DNA from: Flammeovirgaceae bacterium
GTDB lineage: Bacteria; Bacteroidota; Bacteroidia; Cytophagales; Cyclobacteriaceae
NCBI GenBank assembly: GCA_016709845.1
Contig: JADJMA010000019.1
Coordinates: forward strand, 1-64,000
Direction of reading: 5' to 3'
DNA length: 64,000 bases
This document shows positions 10,847 through 19,467 of the stretch, piece after piece. The position numbers and the translations under genes were made by a program. Position 1 is the stretch's first letter. Every line of letters begins with the position of its first letter. A model generated the notes under the pieces. That model was not told the DNA's origin. It saw nothing but the letters and a program-made list of their open reading frames with translations, and did no database searches.

Positions 10847-11373
10847 AAGAGCTTCAACTTCAATCCTTCATTCGTGATGTTCCGGATTTTCCGAAACAAG
10901 GAATAGTATTTAAGGACATCACGCCTTTATTGGCGCATCCGGAAGCCCGAAGAAGTGTAGTTGAAGAAATAGCAAATAATTATCAAGATCAAAAAATAGA
11001 TGCCATTGCAGCCGTAGAAGCCCGTGGCTTTATTTTCGGATCACTTTTGGCGGAGGCTTTGAGTGTACCTTTTATACCGATACGTAAATCGGGTAAATTA
11101 CCTTTCAAAAAGATTCACGAGGAGTATGCATTAGAATATGGTACAGCTTCCATTGAGATGCATGAAGATGCTATCCAGATTGGTAGCCGGGTACTTATTC
11201 ACGATGATTTGTTGGCAACCGGAGGCACATCATCGGCAGCTGCCAATATGATTAAAAAATTGGGAGGTGAAGTAGTGGGTTTTTCCTTTGTTATTAACCT
11301 GACATTTCTTGAGGGAGAGCGGATATTAATAGATCGCTTTGGTGTTAAGCCCCACTATTTGGTGAGCTATTAG
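10840..11373 (+). CDS. apt: Adenine phosphoribosyltransferase
   Basis: Salvages adenine to AMP using PRPP, in the cytoplasm. Intact 177 residues, usual length. The N-terminal signature F-P-K-Q-G-I-V-F-K-D-I-T-P-L-L, the V-E-A-R-G-F-I-F-G loop and the PRPP-binding motif V-L-I-H-D-D-L-L-A-T-G-G-T are all present. The ATG at 10840 lies inside the last codons of hutI, so the two are likely translationally coupled. Confidence 0.96.
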   Translation: MVKELQLQSFIRDVPDFPKQGIVFKDITPLLAHPEARRSVVEEIANNYQDQKIDAIAAVEARGFIFGSLLAEALSVPFIPIRKSGKLPFKKIHEEYALEYGTASIEMHEDAIQIGSRVLIHDDLLATGGTSSAAANMIKKLGGEVVGFSFVINLTFLEGERILIDRFGVKPHYLVSY

Positions 11374-11424
11374 TTATTTGATTTTATTTTGAGATAACTT
11401 TCTGGTCTAAATGCTGTTTAAAGG

Positions 11425-12015
11425 GTGATGAATGATGTTGTAAAAATCCCGATGTTCCCCTTATCTATTTTTCCCTTACCAGGAGAAATGATTCCACTCC
11501 ATATTTTTGAGCCTCGCTATCAGCAACTTCTCGAAGACGCAGAATCAAAAGATATTGCCTTTGGTATTTATTTTAATCATGTTTCAAATTCTGAAAAGCT
11601 AGGCTCACTGGTTAAGCTGGAAAGCGTAATTAAACGTTATGAATCCGGGGAATCAGATATTATAGTTAAGTGCATGGATATTCTTTCCCTTAATAAAATG
11701 TTTCGCACCTTTCGCGATAAGTCATACCCAGGGGGTGAGGTTGAATTATGGCATGTTGATCTTACCCAACCTATGGGTGCTGATCTTCGAGAATATTTTA
11801 CTGAATACCTAAGGTTGAACCGGATGAACCATGCCGATAAAAATATTTCACTCTACGAGGCAGCCAATGAATTGAACCTTGGGTTTGAAGAGCGGATGAA
11901 ACTTGTTCTTCTTGACGAAGATCGGAAAGAACAATTTTTAATCAATCGATTTAAATATCAAATTCAACTTTTGCACCAAGTTGAAAAAGCTAAAGATGTA
12001 TACCATCTCAATTAG
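11425..12015 (+). CDS. LON peptidase substrate-binding-domain protein
   Basis: Intact 196-residue cytoplasmic protein that is essentially one LON N-terminal (substrate-binding) domain: it opens I-P-M-F-P-L-S-I-F-P-L-P-G-E and continues L-H-I-F-E-P-R-Y-Q-Q-L. The ATPase and protease domains of Lon are absent, as is normal for this stand-alone family, whose role is not well defined. Start at 11425 or the next Met codon, 11428. A strong hairpin between this gene and the convergent icmF probably ends both transcripts. Confidence 0.88.
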   Translation: MMNDVVKIPMFPLSIFPLPGEMIPLHIFEPRYQQLLEDAESKDIAFGIYFNHVSNSEKLGSLVKLESVIKRYESGESDIIVKCMDILSLNKMFRTFRDKSYPGGEVELWHVDLTQPMGADLREYFTEYLRLNRMNHADKNISLYEAANELNLGFEERMKLVLLDEDRKEQFLINRFKYQIQLLHQVEKAKDVYHLN

Positions 12016-12048
12016 TTTCAAAGCCGAGAGAATAACAACTTGAATTTT

Positions 12049-12079
12049 AAAGAAGGCTTGCATTTGGTGAACCTTCTTT
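12049..12079. terminator. Candidate bidirectional terminator between the LON-domain gene and icmF
   Basis: AAAGAAGG at 12049-12056 pairs perfectly with CCTTCTTT at 12072-12079 around a 15-base loop. It lies exactly in the 68-bp gap between two convergent stop codons. T-rich tracts are short on both sides, so efficiency is uncertain. Confidence 0.55.
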
Positions 12080-12083
12080 GCGT

Positions 12084-15000
12084 TTACATATTTCTTCGAT
12101 ATTGTCCACCAACTTCAAATAATGCTTTGGTGATTTGCCCCAAGGAACAAATTTTTGCGGCTTCCATCAATTCGTTGAAAATGTTCTTGTTCGATACCGC
12201 AGCCTTTTGAATATTACTCAACAGTGCATCTGCTTTCTTTCCCTGGGAGGGGCATGTAGGTTTCGGAGCATAGTAATCTGATACTCTTTTCTTCGGTGGT
12301 AGCACGGATTACTTCTTGTGGAATAATCGTTGGTGAGCCTTTTGAACTTAAGAACGTATTTACACCAATGATGGGATACTCACCGGTATGCTTTAAAGTT
12401 TCATAATATAAACTCTCTTCCTGAATTTTTCCCCGTTGGTACATAGTTTCCATCGCGCCAAGCACACCACCGCGTTCCGTAATCCGGTCGAACTCGGTAA
12501 GCACAGCTGCTTCCACCAAATCGGTAAGTTCTTCAATAATGAATGATCCCTGCAAAGGGTTTTCATTTTTAGCCAGGCCTAACTCTTTATTTATGATAAG
12601 TTGAATGGCCATGGCTCTACGCACTGATTCCTCTGTTGGCGTAGTGATCGCTTCGTCATACGCATTGGTATGGAGCGAGTTACAATTATCATAGATCGCA
12701 TACAGTGCTTGGAGAGTTGTGCGAATGTCGTTGAAGTCAATCTCCTGCGCATGCAACGACCGACCCGAAGTTTGAATGTGATACTTAAGCATCTGACTTC
12801 GGCTATTGGCACCATATTTATTTTTCATGGCCTTCGCCCAGATTCTTCTTGCCACGCGACCAATCACAGCATATTCTGGATCAATACCATTGCTGAAGAA
12901 GAACGAAAGGTTTGGAGCAAACTCATTGATATCCATACCCCGGCTCAAATAATATTCCACGTAAGTGAAACCATTGGAAAGGGTAAAGGCTAATTGAGTA
13001 ATGGGATTGGCACCTGCTTCGGCAATATGATAGCCTGAAATGGAGACCGAATAAAAATTTCGAACTTTTTGATCGATAAAATATTGTTGTACATCACCCA
13101 TTAAACGCAAGGCGAACTCTGTTGAGAAGATACAGGTGTTCTGTGCCTGATCTTCTTTTAGAATATCTGCCTGCACCGTTCCACGAACCTGCGTAAGTGT
13201 TTCTGCTTTTATTTTTTCGTAAACTTCTTTTGGTAAAAGCTGATCCCCGGTAACACCCAACAACATCAAGCCCAGGCCATCGTTTCCTTTTGGAAGTGAA
13301 CCTTGGTAGGCTGGCGCCTCTACGGAAGCATAAAGCGATTTTATTTTTGCTTTAACTTCATCTTCCAATCCATTCTTCTTAATAAAAAATTCGCATTGTT
13401 GATCGATGGCCACATTCATAAAATAGGCGAGCAGCATTGGGGCAGGCCCATTAATAGTCATGGAGACGGAGGTCTTTGGATCGATCAAATTGAATCCACT
13501 ATATAATTTTTTGGCATCATCCAAACAACAAATACTTACACCCGAGTTACCAATCTTACCATAAATATCAGGTCTGTAATCCGGATCGTTGCCATAAAGT
13601 GTTACTGAGTCGAACGCGGTTGACAAGCGCTTGGCCGGCATGGCCAGACTTACATAGTGAAATCTTCTATTTGTTCGTTCAGGTCCGCCTTCACCAGCGA
13701 ACATGCGAGTAGGGTCTTCCCTTCCCGTTTGAACGGATAGATACCCGCAGCAAAAGGAAATTCACCGGGTACATTTTCTAATAGCGACCACTTTAGAATA
13801 TCGCCCCAACTGGAATATTTTGGTAACGAAATTTTTGGAATTTGTAAATGCGAAAGTGATTCCGAATGAGTTTGTATTCCAATTTCTTTATCGCGCACCT
13901 TGAATTTGAAAACCGGTTCGCGATACGTTTTTACTTTTTCGTTCCAGCTTTCCAGTAGCTTCCAGTTTTTAGGATCGAGATTGAGTTTAATCCGGTCGAA
14001 TTCAGCCAGTAAAACTTTCTTTATGTCGGCATGAGCATCAGAAAGCGATTCGATCGTTTTATTAATCGCAAATAATTTTTCGGAAACGCCTGCTTGCTCA
14101 TGTACCCAGGTATCATACTGCCGATTGGTTTCGGAAATTTCGCTTAAATAGCGGGTTCGATTCGGTGGGATTACAAAAATCTTCTCCGACATTTCGTGCG
14201 TAATCTCAAAAGTAGATTTTAGATCAGCTCCTGTCTTCTCAACTATTTTATCGATTACCGTTTTATATAATTGATTTGTTCCCGGATCATTAAACTGCGA
14301 AGCAATCGTCCCAAACACAGGCATATCTTCCGCTTTGGCATTCCATAATTGATGATTACGCTGGTATTGTTTTTTAACATCCCGTAAGGCATCGAGTGCA
14401 CCACGTTTATCAAATTTGTTCAAGGCAATCACATCGGCAAAATCGAGCATGTCAATTTTTTCAAGTTGTGTGGCTGCACCATATTCAGGCGTCATAATAT
14501 ACAAGGAAACATCGCTGTGATCCAAGTATTTCTGTATCGCTCTGGCCAATGCCCGAAGTTTCAATAATGATGAGGTCAAACCCGGCAACCTTTAGAATCT
14601 GAATGGCTTCTTTTACATATTGAGATAGCGCTAGGTTGGATTGCCGCGTGGCCAGCGACCGCATATATACACGCGAATTATTTATCGCATTCATGCGGAT
14701 ACGATCGCCCAACAGTGCACCTCCGGTTTTCCGTTTGGATGGATCGACTGAAATCAATCCGATTGTTTTGCCTGTTCCGCCTTTAGCGGAGTCTTTAAAG
14801 TCGATTAAAAACCTTCTCAACAAACTCATCCACCATCGATGATTTTCCGGCACCACCTGTTCCGGTAATACCCAACACCGGTACTTTTGATAATGCAGCC
14901 TTTTTATTTACTGCTTCGAATAAAGATCTATGCAGTTCATAATAGTTTTCCGCACCCGAAATGTATTGAGCAATCGTCAGATGATTATCAACCGTCAACT

Positions 15001-15537
15001 GTCGACTGTCGACTGTTTTTCCGGTCGGATAATCACTTTGCTCTACTAAATCATTAATCATGCCTTGAAAGCCCATGGCGCGACCATCATCGGGCGAATA
15101 AATGCGGGTGATACCATAATCCATTAATTCTTTGATCTCCCCAGGTAAAATAACGCCTCCGCCACCGGCAAAAATCTTGATATGACCCGCGCCTTTTTCT
15201 TTAGTAGGTCATACATGTATTTGAAATATTCATTGTGGCCACCCTGATAGCTCGTCATGGCTATGGACTGGGTATCTTCCTGAATAGCAGTATTCACGAC
15301 TTCTTCTACACTTCTATCGTGCCCCAGGTGGATAACTTCAACACCCGTTGCCTGAATAATTCTGCGCATGATGTTAATGGCTGCATCATGGCCGTCAAAT
15401 AGACTGGCCGCGGTAACAATACGGACTTTGTTTTTAGGGATATAGGGGACTGGAGCCTGGTGACCGGCAAGATTTGGCTTGCCGATTATTTTTGGTGTTG
15501 TGGTTTGGACACTCATAGTTGAATACTCTAAACTCAA
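12084..15537 (-). CDS. icmF: Fused isobutyryl-CoA mutase IcmF (about five frameshifts)
   Basis: Cobalamin-dependent interconversion of isobutyryl-CoA and n-butyryl-CoA, with its own G-protein chaperone. Reading from 15537 downwards: B12-binding domain with L-F-D-G-H-D-A-A (the axial His motif); MeaB-like GTPase with the P-loop G-T-G-G-A-G-K-S-S and S-V-D-P-S-K-R-K-T-G-G; then the acyl-CoA mutase barrel, with M-F-A-G-E-G-G-P-E-R-T-N and S-V-S-I-S-G-Y-H-I-A-E-A-G-A-N. The C-terminus is A-L-F-E-V-G-G-Q-Y-R-R-N-M. About 1,150 residues fits IcmF. The frame breaks near 15200, 14815, 14530, 13725 and 12215-12300. At the 15200 break the family motif K-I-F-A-G-G-G-G-V-I-L-P-G resumes directly. A short tandem repeat sits in the first linker. 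Confidence 0.92.
14986..15014. repeat. 7-bp tandem repeat (GTCRACT) in the icmF linker
   Basis: GTCAACT at 14993 is followed by GTCGACT at 15000 and again at 15007, preceded by a related atcaacc. On the coding strand it encodes a V-D-S-R-Q-L-T-V-D-N stretch between the B12-binding and GTPase domains. I know similar GTCGACT strings as intergenic repeats in this phylum; that recollection was not checked here. Confidence 0.6.
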
Positions 15538-15580
15538 AAATACTGATTAGTAAAAGATTAAGCTAACACATGGTAGGGTG

Positions 15581-15611
15581 TTTTGGCAAACAAGAATCTA
15601 ATCTAACTTTG
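15581..15611 (+). promoter_or_regulatory. Candidate sigma-ABfr-type promoter of the histidine kinase
   Basis: TTTTG at 15581-15585 and TAACTTTG at 15604-15611 are 18 bp apart, close to the Bacteroidota arrangement TTTG-N19-TAnnTTTG. The -7 element ends 14 bp before the ATG at 15626, leaving only a very short leader. Confidence 0.45.
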
Positions 15612-15625
15612 CTGCGGATAGCCAC

Positions 15626-17395
15626 ATGCTAAAAGCATTTTCATTTTTACTTCCATCACCATCGGTACCGGAGCATATTCGCCAGGGAGTCTATATTACC
15701 AATTTACTTACCCTGCTACTATCCATACTCAGTTTTTTACTTTTCTATACTTTATTTTTCCTTTTTGGATGGTCGCCCACGTCCTTATACATCATTTCGA
15801 TTGCTGTCTTCTTTCTATTCATTATTTTCGTCAATCGTTCCTATTATAATTTGGGCCGATTGATTTTTTGCTTATTACCGATCTATGTGGCACTCTTTAT
15901 ATCGATATATGGTAAATATTCAGAGCCCTATCACACCTATATTACCTATTTTGATAGCCGGTTTATTATTTTAGTTACTACAATTTTACCGGCCGTTTCC
16001 TTTAGACTGCAAGAACGAATTAAAATTACTGTTTGTCTTTTCTCAACCTTCATCTGTTTAATCTTAATAAAGAATTGATCAACCGTAACGATGAGTTGCT
16101 CAATCTTAACCATGCCAAAGAACTGCATAACGAAGAAATGCTACGGCAACAGAAGGAGCTTAAGGAAAGTCGGGAATTACTGGCCGAAGCAAACCGTTTG
16201 ATTAGTGAGCAGCAGAAAAAGCTCTTCACTTATAATTTAGAACTTGAAAAAACGGTGGAGCAAAAGAGTGCCGATTTGCTGAATACTAATGAGGAGTTGA
16301 TCAGGCATAATAATGAACTGCGACAGTTTTCGTACACGGTTTCTCATAACCTCCGGGGACCGGTAGCCCGGTTGCTGGGTTTGACAGATTTATTCAGTAA
16401 GCCGTTACCGCAAGAGGAACGCGAAGAGATTAGAATAATGATAAAAAGATCGAGTCATGAATTGGATGACGTTTTGAAAGACTTAAGTCTTATCATTGAT
16501 ATCCGGAAATGATTTGTATAAAGTACGCGAGAAGATTTTGTTTGAATCGGAATGGAAGAAAACTATTTCTATGCTTCAGGATCAAATGCGTCCAGGCTAC
16601 CAGGTGATTGCTGATTTTACGGATGCGCCATTCGTGTATTCTATCCGGGCTATGCTCCAAAGCATCCTGTATAACTTAGTGAGTAATGCTATTAAGTATC
16701 GCAATCCGGAAAATGAACTTTTGGTTGAAGTAAAAACAAGTTCTTTAGAGAATCAGGATATTGAGCTGTTGGTTCGCGACAATGGCTTAGGCTTTAATCT
16801 TGACGAACAGCGAGAAAACATTTTTAAGTTGTATAAACGATTTCACACGCATGTGGATGGCAAGGGGCTGGGTTTATATCTGGTTAAAACCCAAATTGAT
16901 ACGTTAGGCGGAAAAATTGCCATTGAAAGCAACATTAATCGCGGTACAACATTCCGCATTACCTTCCCAATACCGTTGGATGTAAGCAAGCAAATATTTT
17001 TTGATAGTGAAGCGGCACAAATCTATTACGATGCCAATTTGAATAATACAGTAATCTCCTGGAAAAGGAACATAACGGGCATTGAATACCGAAGAGCTTT
17101 TCAGACAATACTGCATACCTTAAAAACGTATCATACCCCGGGCTGGATTGCTGATCTGCGCCTGCAAGGTGTTGTACATAATGAAGAGCAACTTTGGTTT
17201 TTGAGTACGGTGCTGCCGGAAGCCGTTCGCTGTGGATTAAAGCGAATTGCGGCCATCGGTTTTCATGAATCCATTCGAAAGGATTATTATGATCGGATGA
17301 TTATCAAAACAGCTGAGCACGGTATTACCATGAAAGTTTTTGAATCGTTGGAGGAGGCAATCCACTGGATGGAAGGATTTATTCAACGGAATTAA
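15626..17395 (+). CDS. Membrane sensor histidine kinase with STAS-like C-terminal domain (two frameshifts)
   Basis: N-terminal third: about five or six hydrophobic helices (residues 20-150). Then a long coiled coil rich in Glu, Leu and Asn. The HisKA box is Y-T-V-S-H-N-L-R-G-P-V-A-R, with the phospho-acceptor His. The HATPase domain has the N box N-L-V-S-N-A-I-K-Y-R-N, G1 D-N-G-L-G-F and G2 G-K-G-L-G-L. After the ATPase come about 125 residues with an alpha/beta pattern like the STAS-like or SpoIIAA-like domain found behind some Bacteroidota kinases. The frame changes near 16050-16075 and 16498-16505, and the sequence resumes without loss. No response regulator lies next to it, so its output is unknown. 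Confidence 0.82.
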
Positions 17396-17399
17396 AAGA

Positions 17400-17720
17400 A
17401 TGATTTATCACGTAGCCATTTTGTCGGATTGGGAAGGGCAAGAGTTCTCTGCCGAGTTTAAACCACTCGGGTATGAGGTAGAGGGTTTTATCCATTGTTG
17501 CACCCGAGATCAATTGAGTGGTGTGATAGAAAGATACTACTCCAACTATACTGATTTTCTTATCCTGCATATTGATGAATCAAGACTGAATGTACCCGTC
17601 AAATACGAGAAATCCACTAACGATGAGTTGTTTCCGCATGTGTTTGGTCCGATCAATAAAGAGTCAATAATCAGTGCAACCAGAGAGTCATTAAATGACT
17701 GGATTGGAAAGAACCGGTGA
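17400..17720 (+). CDS. DUF952 family protein
   Basis: 106-residue protein. The start is set at the ATG at 17400, 4 bp after the kinase stop; an in-frame upstream start at 17340 would lie inside the kinase. It matches DUF952 in layout: M-I-Y-H-V-A near the start, then G-F-I-H-C-C-T, L-H-I-D and F-P-H-V-F-G-P-I-N. The conserved His residues resemble those of the ADP-ribosyltransferase-like fold proposed for the family, but no activity is established. Close spacing suggests co-transcription with the kinase. Confidence 0.82.
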   Translation: MIYHVAILSDWEGQEFSAEFKPLGYEVEGFIHCCTRDQLSGVIERYYSNYTDFLILHIDESRLNVPVKYEKSTNDELFPHVFGPINKESIISATRESLNDWIGKNR

Positions 17721-17762
17721 AAGGAACTATATTTAGTATAAGAATTGAAACCCCTCTCAAAC

Positions 17763-18299
17763 ATGACAAGCTCAATGAATAAATTTGGTATCCTCGTATT
17801 TGTTATTTGTGTGTTGGGGGGAGTGAGTTATTTTCTTTTGAGAAAGGATCCGCCAAGACTTGTGATCAATGAAATCTTGGCTAATAGCTCAAACTGTTGT
17901 CCGGATACTTCCAGTGGTGCACAGGAATTTGATGATTGGATAGAAATTTATAACGCTGACGAGGTTCCCGTAAATATTGGGGGAATGTATTTTTCGCAAA
18001 ATAAAAAGAAGCCATTGGGGTACCAGATTTCAGATTCAGATCCTGCAGTTACAACCATTGCGCCAGGCGGATTTCTTTTACTTTGGGCCGATGGAACTCC
18101 CAGTCAGGGAATACTTCATTTGAAATTCAAGTTGGATCAGGACGGTGAATATCTCGGGTTCTTTAATAAAGATGGTAGAAAAATCGATGATCTTAAATTT
18201 GGAAAGCAGGCTATCAATCATTCCTTTGGCCGAACGATAAATGGGGGTGAATTATGGAAGGAGTTTTTGACGCCAACTCCAGGTCAATCGAATCACTAA
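17763..18299 (+). CDS. Membrane-anchored or secreted lamin-tail-domain (LTD) protein
   Basis: About 178 residues. The start is taken at the ATG at 17763 (or 17775, M-N-K-F-G); an upstream TTG at 17745 is in frame but less likely. Residues about 5-25 form one hydrophobic helix (G-I-L-V-F-V-I-C-V-L-G-G), a membrane anchor or uncleaved signal. The rest is one lamin-tail domain, an Ig-like fold: L-V-I-N-E-I-L-A-N-S, then D-D-W-I-E-I-Y-N, then G-G-F-L-L-L-W-A-D-G and a P-T-P-G-Q-S-N-H end. These domains are common in extracellular Bacteroidota proteins, often next to nucleases or CotH, neither of which is present here. Function unknown. Confidence 0.82.
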   Translation: MTSSMNKFGILVFVICVLGGVSYFLLRKDPPRLVINEILANSSNCCPDTSSGAQEFDDWIEIYNADEVPVNIGGMYFSQNKKKPLGYQISDSDPAVTTIAPGGFLLLWADGTPSQGILHLKFKLDQDGEYLGFFNKDGRKIDDLKFGKQAINHSFGRTINGGELWKEFLTPTPGQSNH

Positions 18300-18459
18300 T
18301 ATTTTGTAAACTTAATTGACCGAGCCCTTCAACAATATTAAACGAAGTAATTGTGATCCCGTGCCATAGATAAGAAGATTTCACAAGCTCAAGATGACAG
18401 GTTTTATAATTGGATTTTCAATAGATCAAGATAATTGGAGGTACGTTATACCTTTGTTT

Positions 18460-19389
18460 CTAAAACAATTTTTGGATGTTGGCATAGCTGGTGGCAATGT
18501 TTGTTAGCGGATCGGGCGCACCATCCTGTTCCACAAACAGATATTGTAAGCCCGAAATTTCAGAAGCTTCGAATACTCTTTTCAGATCCACATAGCCAGC
18601 GCCTACTTCAACGGGGCGTTGAGTAACCCGGTCAAGATCTTTAACATGCCATAACGGGAAGCGACCTGGATTTTTTTTGAAAAGCTCCAGCGGATCGGTA
18701 CCTGATTTAGTAACCCACGCAAGATCAAGCTCCATCTTCATAATGTCAGCGCTAATCTGTGATAAGAACATTTCGTATGGGAGTTTACCGTCTATACGGT
18801 CAAATTCTTTCGTGTGATTGTGATAGGCAAAACCAATTCCAGCTTTTTTACATGCTTCACCTGTTTTGTTAAAAGTTTCGATTGACAAATTGATTTCTTC
18901 CATTGTATTTATTGGCGTGCTTGAGCAAACAAGATATTTTAATCCTCCTTCTGCAGCATGGTCAACGGCCTCTTGAAAGTTATCCCGTAAGTTTAATACC
19001 GTAGGCATATCAATGGGCTTGCCATTCGCATCTAAGCGAGGTGCCGCACCCGCAGGCATTTTGAAACCAGCTCCACCGATATGATGTGCCCGCCAGTTTA
19101 AACCATACTCTTTTGCTTTTGCAGCAAACTCTTTCGGCTTCAATCCATAATAGCCACCTTTTCTACTGAAGGCAGTTTCTAAATCTTTATAACCAATTTC
19201 AGCAATGCGTTTTAAGGTGCCATCCAGATCAGCCTCTATGGCATTAGTAACGGTGTATAGTTGTAAACCAACAGGTCTTGCGGCAGCAACTTTATTTGAA
19301 AGAACATTACCCGTGGACTGCTGAGAGATTGCCAGGCCACCAAGAGCAAGTGCTCCAGAGCTTAGTAAAAATTTTCGTCTGTTTATCAT
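18460..19389 (-). CDS. Tat-exported sugar phosphate isomerase/epimerase-like TIM barrel
   Basis: Intact 309-residue protein of the xylose-isomerase-like (AP endonuclease 2) TIM barrel family. The N-terminus M-I-N-R-R-K-F-L-L-S-S-G followed by A-L-A-L-G-G-L-A is a twin-arginine signal, so it is probably folded before export. Barrel motifs include G-L-Q-L-Y-T-V, A-Y-H-N-H, M-E-L-D-L-A-W and W-H-V-K-D-L-D, which carry the metal-binding His/Glu/Asp set. Homologues beside DUF1080 and GFO/IDH-type proteins act on keto-sugars. Here it lies 78 bp downstream of the GH3 gene, on the same strand and likely in its operon. Exact substrate unknown. Confidence 0.85.
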   Translation of the reverse strand: MINRRKFLLSSGALALGGLAISQQSTGNVLSNKVAAARPVGLQLYTVTNAIEADLDGTLKRIAEIGYKDLETAFSRKGGYYGLKPKEFAAKAKEYGLNWRAHHIGGAGFKMPAGAAPRLDANGKPIDMPTVLNLRDNFQEAVDHAAEGGLKYLVCSSTPINTMEEINLSIETFNKTGEACKKAGIGFAYHNHTKEFDRIDGKLPYEMFLSQISADIMKMELDLAWVTKSGTDPLELFKKNPGRFPLWHVKDLDRVTQRPVEVGAGYVDLKRVFEASEISGLQYLFVEQDGAPDPLTNIATSYANIQKLF

Positions 19390-19467
19390 GGCTGAATATT
19401 TTAGATTTTTATTGTTGATCAGAACTAGTTTAAACCTGTGCGTTGCGTTAGTATTTAAATTTAGTAG

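Noticed and set aside
12670..12993. Plus-strand gene inside icmF
   Set aside because: It lies opposite the conserved mutase barrel, and its translation is low-complexity antisense with no domain.
14993..15013. CRISPR-like short repeats
   Set aside because: Only three 7-bp units in direct tandem with no spacers, inside a coding region.
15538..15625. Cobalamin riboswitch upstream of icmF
   Set aside because: The gap to the divergent kinase is only 88 bp, too short for the element, and no B12-box-like sequence was seen.
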